Source: Caulifigura coniformis (lineage in GTDB: Bacteria > Planctomycetota > Planctomycetia > Planctomycetales > Planctomycetaceae). From it: a stretch of DNA of 64,000 bases. The notes beneath the pieces are model-generated. The model was not told where the DNA came from and made no database searches. It saw only the letters and a list, made by a program, of their open reading frames with translations. The stretch is taken from contig NZ_CP036271.1 in NCBI RefSeq assembly GCF_007745175.1, positions 2,988,314-3,052,313 on the forward strand, read 5' to 3'. Shown one piece after another: positions 53,893-62,783 of this stretch; within the stretch, counting starts at the first letter, position 1, and the number at the start of each line of letters is the position of its first letter. A program made the translations under genes and the position numbers.

Positions 53893-56240
53893 GCGCGCCT
53901 GGCACCGAACACTCGCGCACCCGGTTGCCGGCCGGCCTCGCGATCATCGCCGCGGCCTGGTTCATCGGCTTCACGCTTTATTTCTTCTCACGGGGACTTC
54001 CGAACAACTCCCCCTGGACCCGGCCCGACCTGTGGACCCAGTCCCCCTGGCTGATCCTCGACAGCCTCCTTCCCCCCGTTGCCGAGCCGGGCCAGTCGCT
54101 CCCCGATTCGTCCGGCTGGAGGTTTCTCCCCCAACGATTCGGGAAGATGTGCTGGGCAGGATTCGTTCTGCTCGGCGCCTGGCATCTCGGCTCGCTGATT
54201 CTTCGACTTCTCGTCCCGCGGACGTCCCGCCGGCAAACCGGAGAGACCCATGTCGCCGATCCCCGGCCCGAGCCCATCGGAACAATTCCGCGCGGGCTGA
54301 TGTTTGCGCTCGCCGGCCTCGCCGGGTTGTCCGCCTGGACGTTGATCGTTCTGGGTTTCGGTCTTGCCGGCGTGCTCTGTCGCTGGATCTTCGGCGGGTT
54401 GCTCATCGCGTTCGTGGTGATCGAACAGGTTCTTGAGCGCCGCTCTCCCGGCAGGGCGCGAATCGCCACCCGGGAGACGTGGGATTCCACACTCGACGCG
54501 ACGCCTCGGCTGGCCGTCATCTGCCTCGCGGCCATGACGCCCTTCCTTCTCGCGATGATCCTTGGCTCGCTCCTGCCGTCGACGGACTTCGACGTGAAGG
54601 CCTACCACCTTGTCGGCCCGAAGGAGTGGTTCCAGGCCGGTCGGATCACGTTCCTGCCGCACAACGTCTACACCAGCTTTCCGTTCCTTACGGAGATGCT
54701 CCTCCTCTCGACGATGGTCCTCTCCGGCGACTGGTGGACAGGCGCCATCGCGGGGCAACTCGTGCTCGCCGCCTTCGGGCCGCTGGCCGCCATCGTCGTC
54801 TTCCAGCTCGCAGCCCGTTTCAGCCGGACCGCCGGCTGGCTCGCCGCGTTCATCTACATGTCGACTCCCTGGGTCGTCCGCATTTCGATCATTGCCTACG
54901 TCGAGGGAGCGCTGGCCGCCTACCTCGCGGCATCGCTTGCGGCATTCCTCGTCTCCCGCGACCACAACGAACAGTGCCTCCGCTGGACGGCCGTCTGCGG
55001 CCTCTTCGCGGGCAGCGCCGCCAGCTGCAAATATCCGGGCGTCATTTCGGCCCTCATTCCGTTCGGCCTCGCCGTCGTCTGGGAAGGCTGGCGTTCGGGA
55101 ACGGGCCAGCGGATGAAAGCCGCGGTCCTCGGCGGCCTCGTCTTCTCCGCCGCCGGACTCGCCGCCTTCGGCCCCTGGCTCCTCAAGAACGTCATCCAGA
55201 CCGGCAATCCCGTCTACCCGCTCCTGTGGGGCCTCTTTGGAGGGCAGGGCTTCGATGAACGACTCAACGCGAAGTTCAAGGCCGGCCATGCCCTGCCGAT
55301 CGATGTCCTCAAGAACCCGCTCGCCTGGATTCCCGACCTCTGGCGACACATGACCGACGTCGCCGTCGGCAGCGACTGGCAAAGCCCGCTCATCTTCGGC
55401 CTCGCCCCGTTTGCGATCCTCCTCTGGTGGACGCTCCGCCGCAGCAACACCGAAAAGCAGCGGACGACCGACCTCGCCGTCATCCTGCTTGATGCCGTCT
55501 GGCTGTTCCTCACCTGGTGGGCCCTCACGCACCGCATCGACCGCTTCTGGGTCCCGATGCTCCCCATCCTGGCCGTGCTCTCCGGAATCGTACTGCGTTC
55601 GATCCTCGATCGCCGCTCACGCATCCTCCCGTTCGTGATACTCATCACCCTTGCCGCTACAACCTGGTACCACCTCGCCTTCATCGCCAGCCCGTTCATC
55701 GGATTCAGCGGCTACCTGATGAACGAGGTCGTCGCTCGCCGTGTCGCCGAAGCGGCGTCCGCCCCCGGGATGACCATCATCAACTCGCTTCCGGACGACT
55801 CGAAAACGCTCCTCATCGGCGAGGCCCAGGTCTTCGAGGCCCGCCGCCCCGTCCTCTACAGCACCGTCTTCAACCACAACGTCTTCGAACAGCTCTTCGC
55901 CGCCGGGGACGGAGAATCCATGAAGCCGCCGGCCGAATTGAAGCAGGCTCTCGAGGACCACGGCATCACCCATATCCTTGTCAACTGGAACGAAGTCCTC
56001 CGTTACAGGACGACCTACGGCTACACGGACTTCGTCACCCCCGATCACGTTGACGAACTCCGGAAACTCGGCCTCGTCCAGCCGGAAGACCTCCCGCAAA
56101 CAGTGAAGGCCGCCGTGGAGCTTGCCACACAGGGCGACTCCACGAAGCACCAGCTCTCCACCTGGGGCAAAGGCCTCGTGCGAACGAGCCCCGACGGAGA
56201 CTGGTTCCCCGCCTACCAGCTCTGGCGCGTCGTCGACTGA
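53889..56240 (+). CDS. GT-C-fold membrane glycosyltransferase-like protein
   Basis: 783 residues with about 12 helices. The first external loop holds STDFDVKAYHLVGPKEWFQA, whose acidic residues occupy the catalytic position of GT39/GT83-type enzymes (PMT, ArnT). A large soluble C-terminal part follows the last helix (~600 on). Such enzymes transfer sugars from polyprenyl phosphate donors to proteins or lipids outside the membrane. Donor and acceptor unknown. It shares the operon with the BatA/VWA genes through a four-base overlap. Confidence 0.82.
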   Translation: MSAPGTEHSRTRLPAGLAIIAAAWFIGFTLYFFSRGLPNNSPWTRPDLWTQSPWLILDSLLPPVAEPGQSLPDSSGWRFLPQRFGKMCWAGFVLLGAWHLGSLILRLLVPRTSRRQTGETHVADPRPEPIGTIPRGLMFALAGLAGLSAWTLIVLGFGLAGVLCRWIFGGLLIAFVVIEQVLERRSPGRARIATRETWDSTLDATPRLAVICLAAMTPFLLAMILGSLLPSTDFDVKAYHLVGPKEWFQAGRITFLPHNVYTSFPFLTEMLLLSTMVLSGDWWTGAIAGQLVLAAFGPLAAIVVFQLAARFSRTAGWLAAFIYMSTPWVVRISIIAYVEGALAAYLAASLAAFLVSRDHNEQCLRWTAVCGLFAGSAASCKYPGVISALIPFGLAVVWEGWRSGTGQRMKAAVLGGLVFSAAGLAAFGPWLLKNVIQTGNPVYPLLWGLFGGQGFDERLNAKFKAGHALPIDVLKNPLAWIPDLWRHMTDVAVGSDWQSPLIFGLAPFAILLWWTLRRSNTEKQRTTDLAVILLDAVWLFLTWWALTHRIDRFWVPMLPILAVLSGIVLRSILDRRSRILPFVILITLAATTWYHLAFIASPFIGFSGYLMNEVVARRVAEAASAPGMTIINSLPDDSKTLLIGEAQVFEARRPVLYSTVFNHNVFEQLFAAGDGESMKPPAELKQALEDHGITHILVNWNEVLRYRTTYGYTDFVTPDHVDELRKLGLVQPEDLPQTVKAAVELATQGDSTKHQLSTWGKGLVRTSPDGDWFPAYQLWRVVD

Positions 56241-56323
56241 TCGCTTCGCATGCCGACCAGGAACTCGCGCGGTACCATCCGCACGTCTCGCGACTTTCCT
56301 GTCCCTTCGCTCCGGAGACTTCA

Positions 56324-57679
56324 ATGCGAGTCCTGCTGTTCGCTCTCGCGGCTCTCGCCGCCCTGGCCAATGTGTCCGCCGCGGCCGACAAACCCAACTT
56401 CCTCATCATCTACGCCGACGACCTGGGCTGGGGCGAAACCAGCATCCAGGGCTGCAAAGACATCCAGACGCCTCACATCGACTCGATCGCAAAAAACGGC
56501 ATTCGTTTCACCCAGGGCTACGTCGCTGCGACGTATTGCAGCCCCTCGCGGGCCGGCCTGATGACCGGCCGCTACCCCACCCGCTTCGGCCACGAGTTCA
56601 ACAGCACCGCCCGAAAGACCGGGCTCGATCTCAAGGAAACCACGGCCGCCGATCGCCTCAGATCGCTTGGCTACGCGACCGCGTGCGTCGGCAAATGGCA
56701 CCTCGGCGAAGCCCCGGAATATCTGCCGATGAAACAGGGCTTCGACGAGTTCTATGGAACGGTCAAGAACACGGCGTTCTTCAAGCCGAAAGAGTTTGTC
56801 GATTCCCGCGTTTCGAACGACGTGCATCCTGTGACGGACGAATCGTTCTACACGACCGACGCCTACGCCCAACGCTCCGCCGACTGGATCGGCAAGCAGA
56901 AAGGGAAGCCCTGGTTCCTGTACCTGCCGTTCAATGCCCAGCATGCCCCGCTGCAGGCGACCGAGGAACACCTGGCCAAAGTGAAGAACATCACGGATGA
57001 GAAGCGAAAGACCTTCGCCGCGATGATGATCGCCATGGATGACGCCGTCGGCAAAGTCCTCGCGAAGATCCGTGAGAACGGCGAAGAAGAGAACACGCTG
57101 ATCTTCTTCATCGGCGACAACGGGGGCCCGACGCAGGGCACGACCTCCCAGAACGGCGGCCTCCGTGGCTTCAAGATGACGACGTTCGAAGGCGGCCCGC
57201 GCGTTCCGTTCTTCGCCCAGTGGAAAGGCCACTGGCCCGCCGGCAAAGTCGAAGACCGCCCTGTCATGAATCTGGACGTCCTCCCGACCATGATCGCCGC
57301 CGCCGGCGGCAAGGTGGACCCGAGCTGGAAGATCGACGGCGTCGATCTCACTCCATATGTCACCGGCAAGAACTCCGCCCGGCCGCATGAGACGATGTAC
57401 TGGCGCTACGGCGCCCAGTGGGGCATTCGTCACGGAGATATGAAGCTCGTCGTCTCCCGCGGCGGCAGCGGCCAGCCGGAACTGTACGACCTGACGAAGG
57501 ATGTCGCCGAATCAAAGGATCTGGCCTCCGCCCAGCCGGAGACGGTGGCCCAGTTACAGAAGTTGTGGGATGCGTGGAGCGCCCAGCAGGCGCCGCCAAG
57601 TGCACCGGATGAACAGGCGGAAACGCTGCAGCCGAAACCGAAAAAAAATGCCCGCCGGGCACGCAAGAAGGCCGCCTGA
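56324..57679 (+). CDS. Secreted sulfatase (formylglycine-dependent)
   Basis: 451 residues. Signal peptide RVLLFALAALAALANVSAAA. The formylglycine motif CSPSRAGLMTGRYP places the modified Cys at 72 and Arg at 76. Asp32/Asp33 in IIYADDLGWG and the later FFIGDNGG motif supply the calcium site; GKWHLG is also present. It is expected to hydrolyse sulfate esters, probably on an algal-type polysaccharide, and needs a formylglycine-generating enzyme, not seen here. The last 30 residues are a basic low-complexity tail. Confidence 0.95.
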   Translation: MRVLLFALAALAALANVSAAADKPNFLIIYADDLGWGETSIQGCKDIQTPHIDSIAKNGIRFTQGYVAATYCSPSRAGLMTGRYPTRFGHEFNSTARKTGLDLKETTAADRLRSLGYATACVGKWHLGEAPEYLPMKQGFDEFYGTVKNTAFFKPKEFVDSRVSNDVHPVTDESFYTTDAYAQRSADWIGKQKGKPWFLYLPFNAQHAPLQATEEHLAKVKNITDEKRKTFAAMMIAMDDAVGKVLAKIRENGEEENTLIFFIGDNGGPTQGTTSQNGGLRGFKMTTFEGGPRVPFFAQWKGHWPAGKVEDRPVMNLDVLPTMIAAAGGKVDPSWKIDGVDLTPYVTGKNSARPHETMYWRYGAQWGIRHGDMKLVVSRGGSGQPELYDLTKDVAESKDLASAQPETVAQLQKLWDAWSAQQAPPSAPDEQAETLQPKPKKNARRARKKAA

Positions 57680-57701
57680 AGTCAGGTCGTCCGAACACAA
57701 A

Positions 57702-57738
57702 AAAGCCCAGCGGGCGCTCCCGCTGGGCTTCAATTTTT
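57702..57738. terminator. Bidirectional terminator between sulfatase and accB
   Basis: AAGCCCAGCGGG / CCCGCTGGGCTT, 12-bp stem, CGCT loop; T tracts on both strands. Confidence 0.92.
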
Positions 57739-57749
57739 CGGTCCCACGC

Positions 57750-58241
57750 TTATTCCTTGATCAGGAACAGCGGCTGGCCGAAGTCGACGGGGTCGCCGTC
57801 CTTCACCAGGCACTTCACGATCGTTCCGGACATCTTCGCCGGGATCTGGTTGAAGACTTTCATCGCCTCGATGATGCAGACCACCGATTCCGACTTCACG
57901 CGGTCGCCCGCTTTGACGAACGGAGGTTCGCCAGGCTGGGCGGCGGAATAGAACGTGCCCACCGTCGGGCTCTTGATCGCCGGCAGGTTCTCTTCGCTCG
58001 CGGGGGCGGCGGCAGCGGGCGCCGCCGGGGCGCTGGCGGCGGCGGGAGCCGGCGCGGCGTGGACGGCCGGAGCCGCCATCTGCACCGGAATCATTTCGCC
58101 GCCCAGTCCGCGCCGGAGAATCACGCGGTCGCTTCCCTTCTGCAGCTTCACCTCATTGAGGTCGAACTTATCCATGAGCTCAACGAGCTTCTGGAGGTTG
58201 TCGAGATCAAAGGGGCCTCCCGAGGCGGCTTCACGCGGCAT
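57750..58241 (-). CDS. accB: Biotin carboxyl carrier protein of acetyl-CoA carboxylase
   Basis: 163 residues from the ATG at 58241 (AGGA 7 bases upstream; GTG 58247 is too close to it). An N-terminal helical region is followed by an Ala/Pro-rich linker (about 58-85), then the biotinyl domain with EAMKVFN; Lys128 is biotinylated. It carries carboxybiotin between AccC and AccAD in malonyl-CoA synthesis. It follows the peptidase gene by 48 bp; accC is not adjacent. Confidence 0.96.
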   Translation of the reverse strand: MPREAASGGPFDLDNLQKLVELMDKFDLNEVKLQKGSDRVILRRGLGGEMIPVQMAAPAVHAAPAPAAASAPAAPAAAAPASEENLPAIKSPTVGTFYSAAQPGEPPFVKAGDRVKSESVVCIIEAMKVFNQIPAKMSGTIVKCLVKDGDPVDFGQPLFLIKE

Positions 58242-58289
58242 ATCCACGTCCTGTACTTTTCTTTTGGAACGCTTGCGGAGCGGCCGCCG

Positions 58290-59396
58290 TCAGGCGATCT
58301 GTGCCGACTCCCAATCGCTGGGTAGCGCGCGGGACAGAACCTCGCAGCCGTCCGGTGTCACGAGAACGTCGTCCTCGATCCGGACTCCGAATTGGCCGCG
58401 AATGTAGATTGCTGGTTCCACGGTGACAACCATGTTCGCCTCAAGGACATGCGGAAAATTCGGCGCCAGACGCGGCTGCTCGTGGATCTCCAGCCCGAAC
58501 CCGTGTCCCAGCCCATGCCCCAGTTCACCGTACCCCGCCTCGGCGATCACCTTTCGGGCGATCGCATCCACGGCTTTTCCGGCAACGCCCGGCCGGATCG
58601 CCGCGATGGCCTGCCGCTGGGCCTCCAGGACGACCTCATACACCCGCTCCATTTCGCTGCCCGGACGCCCCGTGAAAAACGTCCGGGTCAGGTCCGAGCG
58701 GTAGCAGGAATGGGTCTCGGCCCCCCAGTCGACCAGTATCAACGGCGATTCTCCGATGAGCCGGTCGCCCGCGTGATAATGTGGCATGGCCGCCCGATCG
58801 CCGACGGCAATGATCGGGGCGAAGGCGAATCCCGCCGCGCCGGAGCAGCGCATCGTGGCCTCCAGCTCCCAGGCGCACTCCCGCTCCGTCCGCCCGCTCG
58901 TCAGTCGCGGCTTGAGGGCGTTGATGCCCTCGATCGCGAGATCGACCGCCCGCCGAATCTCCGCGATCTCATCCGCATCCTTGACCGCTCTCAGCCCTTC
59001 CACGAGGCCTTCCACCGGCACGAGCGTCGCCTGAGCCGCCTGTTCCTTGAACAGCGTATAGAGTGCGAACGACGTGGAATGCGGGTCGAATCCGAACTTC
59101 TTTCCGCCAGCCTTCGCAAGCGCCTGGGCCGCAGCGAGAGGGAGAGTCAGGTCGGGCGGCCGGATGAACGAATCGACCCCCGGGCATTCTTCCGCCAGCT
59201 GCGTTTCATACCGCCGATCGCTGATCAGGAGAGGACGGCCCTGGTCGAGCAGCAGGTACGTCGAGTCGCCCGTGAAGCCTGTGAGATACCGGACGTTGAT
59301 CTCGGACGTCACCAGCATCGCCGACAGTCCGGCCCGTTCGAGAACCTGCTGCAATCGCTCTCTTCGTTCCGCCGGTCGGTTCGAGTCGTTCGTCAC
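58290..59396 (-). CDS. Xaa-Pro aminopeptidase (M24B family)
   Basis: 368 residues from GTG 59396, which has GGAGGGAG upstream; a TTG at 59432 has none. An N-terminal creatinase-like domain precedes the pita-bread catalytic domain with two-metal ligands in LVDWGAE, YRSDLTRTFF, GHGLGHGFGLEIHE, TVEPAIY and RIEDDVLV. It cleaves the N-terminal residue before proline. pepP/pepQ-type genes often sit next to efp and accB; efp is missing here. Confidence 0.94.
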   Translation of the reverse strand: MTNDSNRPAERRERLQQVLERAGLSAMLVTSEINVRYLTGFTGDSTYLLLDQGRPLLISDRRYETQLAEECPGVDSFIRPPDLTLPLAAAQALAKAGGKKFGFDPHSTSFALYTLFKEQAAQATLVPVEGLVEGLRAVKDADEIAEIRRAVDLAIEGINALKPRLTSGRTERECAWELEATMRCSGAAGFAFAPIIAVGDRAAMPHYHAGDRLIGESPLILVDWGAETHSCYRSDLTRTFFTGRPGSEMERVYEVVLEAQRQAIAAIRPGVAGKAVDAIARKVIAEAGYGELGHGLGHGFGLEIHEQPRLAPNFPHVLEANMVVTVEPAIYIRGQFGVRIEDDVLVTPDGCEVLSRALPSDWESAQIA

Positions 59397-59509
59397 GTTT
59401 GGATGCTCCCTCCAATCCGCCTTCCAGCTCAATAGCCCGGCTGCTACTCGAGCATGTCATGCGGGTCTCCCTCAGGAGAGCCGGACATTCATCCGCGAAG
59501 CCGGGCGTC

Positions 59510-61003
59510 TCACTCCACGCTCAGCACTTCCAGCTTCGTCTTACCCAGCAGGTGAATGATCGGCACGAACGCCGCGACGGGGGCCGCCGAGTTCTCCGAA
59601 AGATCCGCATCGGCGATTTTGATGTGCCCCACTCCGATCCCTCCCTTGCCGAGCGTCGCATCGAGCGGAACCCACTGACCGTTCAGGTAAGCCTCCGTCC
59701 ACATGTGCCCCCCAAGTCCCTCGAGCGAATCGGCGTAGACGAAGCCGATCACGACCCGGGCCGGAATCTTGTTGGACCGCAGCAGCGCCGCGAGCAACAC
59801 CGCGTGCTCCGTGCAGTCGCCGGCCAAGTCGCGGGCGACCTCGCTCGCTGTTGCCAGCGCGGTCGAGAAGTTCTTGTTCTTCAGACGCGTCGCCACGAAT
59901 TTTTCGAGGGCGACTGCTGTCTCCACCGGGTCCATCTTCCCGGCCGCCCCTTCCGCGGCCAGTTTCCTGACGTTCGGATCCTCCAGGTCGAGGAATCGCG
60001 AACTCGACAGGTAATCGGAGGCTGGCTGGGGTTCGTCTCCCTTCGTCCCCGGCTTGATGGCCTGCACTGTCAGTTCGATCTCGGTGTCGCTCAGCGACTT
60101 GATTTTCTGCGTCGGACCGGCCGGAATCGCCTCGGCCGCGTTGCCGTCGATCGTCACCTTGTAGACGCCCTTCGTCGCGTTGTGCGCGTTCTTGATCAGA
60201 CCCGTCTTGATGACGGTGTCCATGCCCAGGTCGAGGCCCTCGCCCGAGATGGCTTTGAGCGCCTCCTCCTTCGAAACCGTGTAGGTCGTCATGTCCAGGA
60301 GGTTGGTCGATGTTTTGACCGTCTCCCCCTGGTCATCGACGTACGACGTGATCTTCAACCCGGGAACCATCGAATGCGTCGTCAGCACCTTGTCGCATTC
60401 GACTTCGGAGCCGTCGAGGAGTTTTATCTTCTCCTTCCCCGCGTGCTTGAGTGTGATCGTCGCGACCTTGCTCATCTGCGGGTCGTACATCCGGAACTGT
60501 CGTGACTCGCCCGCCTTCAGCGGTTCCACCTCGAGTGCCCGGTCGATCCACGCAGGCGATTTCACCGTCGAATCCCAGGCTTCGGTCGTGACCTTCGGCC
60601 GGCCTGCCGACATCGTCGTCATCGTGAGCTGGTCGCCCTTGATCCGACCTTCCGATTCGACCTTGCTCGTGGGCGGGTTGTCGATCGACAGCTTGAAGGA
60701 CAGCATGTTCCCTTCGCTGTCTTCTTCCGAGCTCTGGACGACCGACATCCGCAGGGAGAATCCGAACCGGGTGATCGTCATCTGGTTCAGGTTGTCGCAG
60801 ACGATGATCTGCTTCCCGTCCCGCTCGATCGTCTGCACGGTGATGTGGGCGAATCCAACACGCTGCTTGCCGATGAAGATCGCCTGCCACGATTCCTTCT
60901 TCTCACCGGAAGGCTTCTTCGGCGTCTGGGCGCTCGCGGGCGTCCTCGACGAGGCCAGGATCAGCAGGAAAGCAATCAGCGACAGCAGGACGCGGCGTGA
61001 CAT
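59510..61003 (-). CDS. Secreted transglutaminase-like protein
   Basis: 497 residues with signal peptide (RRVLLSLIAFLLILASSRTP, cleavage after ASA). The first ~330 residues are beta-rich. The C-terminal transglutaminase core has the Cys-His-Asp triad in LAGDCTEHAVLLAALLRSNK, LGGHMWTEAYL and WVPLDATLG. Bacterial members may be peptidases or scaffold-type proteins; activity here is unknown. Confidence 0.88.
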   Translation of the reverse strand: MSRRVLLSLIAFLLILASSRTPASAQTPKKPSGEKKESWQAIFIGKQRVGFAHITVQTIERDGKQIIVCDNLNQMTITRFGFSLRMSVVQSSEEDSEGNMLSFKLSIDNPPTSKVESEGRIKGDQLTMTTMSAGRPKVTTEAWDSTVKSPAWIDRALEVEPLKAGESRQFRMYDPQMSKVATITLKHAGKEKIKLLDGSEVECDKVLTTHSMVPGLKITSYVDDQGETVKTSTNLLDMTTYTVSKEEALKAISGEGLDLGMDTVIKTGLIKNAHNATKGVYKVTIDGNAAEAIPAGPTQKIKSLSDTEIELTVQAIKPGTKGDEPQPASDYLSSSRFLDLEDPNVRKLAAEGAAGKMDPVETAVALEKFVATRLKNKNFSTALATASEVARDLAGDCTEHAVLLAALLRSNKIPARVVIGFVYADSLEGLGGHMWTEAYLNGQWVPLDATLGKGGIGVGHIKIADADLSENSAAPVAAFVPIIHLLGKTKLEVLSVE

Positions 61004-61117
61004 CGGCAGGCTCGACGGAGGACCGGATCGACGGGATACCCCATCATAGCCTCGCGCCGTCGACGGAGCGCACTGCGGATCGCCCCGAAAGCGTCAAGCC
61101 GCGCCGGCTCTCGTGTC

Positions 61118-61429
61118 TTACTGCCCCATCTTGAACACGGCCGCCCCGCCGACGTTCACCTGGTCGACGATCCCGATGATCGTCGCATCCACTGGCAGCT
61201 TCTTGGTCTGCTCGGTGAATCGGGCGCTCGATCCCTGGACGATCAGCACCGTCTCCCCTTCGCCCGCACCGACGGTATCCACGCAGATGAAGGTCCGCCC
61301 CGTTCCGATCAGTTCGGCGCGGGTCTTGTCGTTGAGCCGCAGCGGTTCCACGACGATCAGCTTCTGGCCGACCATCGCGTCGACCTTCTGCGTCGAGACT
61401 ACACTCCCGGTGACTTTGGCAAGAAACAT
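61118..61429 (-). CDS. EutN/CcmL-family microcompartment vertex protein
   Basis: 103 residues. FLAKVTGSVVSTQKVDAMVG, KLIVVEPLRL, FICVDTVGAGEGETVLIVQG with SSAR, then LPVDATIIGIVDQVNVG are the signature of BMC-P pentamers, which cap the vertices of bacterial microcompartments. No hexameric BMC-H shell gene or encapsulated enzyme is in this window, so the protein is an orphan here. It is divergent from the XdhC-like gene. Confidence 0.9.
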   Translation of the reverse strand: MFLAKVTGSVVSTQKVDAMVGQKLIVVEPLRLNDKTRAELIGTGRTFICVDTVGAGEGETVLIVQGSSARFTEQTKKLPVDATIIGIVDQVNVGGAAVFKMGQ

Positions 61430-61639
61430 GGAAAGACTCGCTGGGGAACGTGCTGCGGCCGTGTTGTAGTTCAAAACCCCGGGGCTGGCGATATGGACTG
61501 GCGACAGCTCCCGCTGTCGCGGACCGATCCGGTCCCCATCACGGAGAAAACGTGGATCGGCAGTGTTCCAAATCGGGTGGAATCGGCAATCATCGACGGT
61601 GTGGATCTCCGACCGGGGAATCCAGTACGGGATCGATTT

Positions 61640-62725
61640 ATGCGTGACGTGTTCGCCGCCCTCTGCAATGCCGCCAACGCCGGCCGGCCGTGCCTGTTCA
61701 CGGCACTCGTTGAAACCCGCGGATCGACACCCCAGAAGGCCGGCGCCGCCATGCTCGTCTTTGCCGACGGCGCGCAGATCGGCACACTGGGCGGGGGGTG
61801 TGTCGAAGCCGAAGTCAAACGCCGTGCCCTCGAACGCATCACCGTCGGGGGGCCTGAATTGATGACCTTCCAGCTCGACAGCGACTACGGCTGGGACGAC
61901 GGGCTGATCTGCGGCGGTCGCATGAAGATGCTCGTCGACGCCATCCGCCCCGGCAACGACCTGTCCTATTACCGGGCCTGCAGCGAACGAGCCACGGCCG
62001 GCCAGGGCTTCACCCAGGCGGTCATCCTCGAGGACCATCCCGATGCGCCGCCGGGAAGCCAGTTCCTGTTCGACGTCGCAGGAAGCCTGCTCGCGTCGCG
62101 TCCCGCCGGGCTGCCTCCGGAAAGCGTCGGCGAGAACCTCAGGTCGATTTCCTCCCGTCCCCGCCCCTATGTCGTCTCCGGGGTGACCTATCTCCCGTCG
62201 CTTCCTCGTTGCCGCCTGATCATCGTCGGGGCCGGGCATGTGGGCCAGAAGACGGCCGAACTCGCGGCCGATGTCGATTTCGACGTCTGGGTCATTGATG
62301 ACCGTGAGGAATACTGTTCGCCGGAGCGGTTTCCCCGCGCGCAGCAGCTCATCGCCGGGCCGATCGGCAGAGAGCTGAAAGCGCTCGAAACGACTCCGGA
62401 CGATTTCCTCGTGATCGTCACCCGGGGACACAACCACGATGAAGAGGCGCTTTACCGGCTGATTGGCAAGCCCTTCAGATACCTGGGGATGATCGGCAGC
62501 CGCCGCAAGATCCGCATGATCTTCGATGACCTTCGGAAGGAAGGCGTCTCCCCATCGGCTCTGGAGCGAGTTCACGCGCCGCTCGGGTTCGATATCGGAT
62601 CGCAGACCGTGCCGGAAATCGCAGTGAGTATCGTGTCCCAGCTCATTGCAGTCCGGAACCGCGGCGAATCCGTCTCGACGGTTCACGCCCTGCGTGACAC
62701 AGTGCGGGCTGCCAGCGGAACCTAG
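61640..62725 (+). CDS. XdhC/CoxI-family protein
   Basis: 361 residues from the ATG at 61640. The N-terminal XdhC domain has LVETRGSTPQKAGAAMLVFA and IGTLGGGCVEAEVKRRAL. The C-terminal Rossmann domain has LIIVGAGHVGQKTAELAADV and YLGMIGSRRKIRMI. Family members insert or sulfurate the molybdenum cofactor of xanthine dehydrogenase-type enzymes. No molybdoenzyme gene is next to it. Confidence 0.92.
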   Translation: MRDVFAALCNAANAGRPCLFTALVETRGSTPQKAGAAMLVFADGAQIGTLGGGCVEAEVKRRALERITVGGPELMTFQLDSDYGWDDGLICGGRMKMLVDAIRPGNDLSYYRACSERATAGQGFTQAVILEDHPDAPPGSQFLFDVAGSLLASRPAGLPPESVGENLRSISSRPRPYVVSGVTYLPSLPRCRLIIVGAGHVGQKTAELAADVDFDVWVIDDREEYCSPERFPRAQQLIAGPIGRELKALETTPDDFLVIVTRGHNHDEEALYRLIGKPFRYLGMIGSRRKIRMIFDDLRKEGVSPSALERVHAPLGFDIGSQTVPEIAVSIVSQLIAVRNRGESVSTVHALRDTVRAASGT

Positions 62726-62783
62726 CCCGCAATTTCCCTCCTGCCGCCCCCCCGCGGCCGATGCCATTCGAAAGGATCTCGAA

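Noticed and set aside
53988-55532. 514-codon leftward frame across the glycosyltransferase
   Set aside because: Shadow; extremely Glu/Gly/Arg-rich translation.
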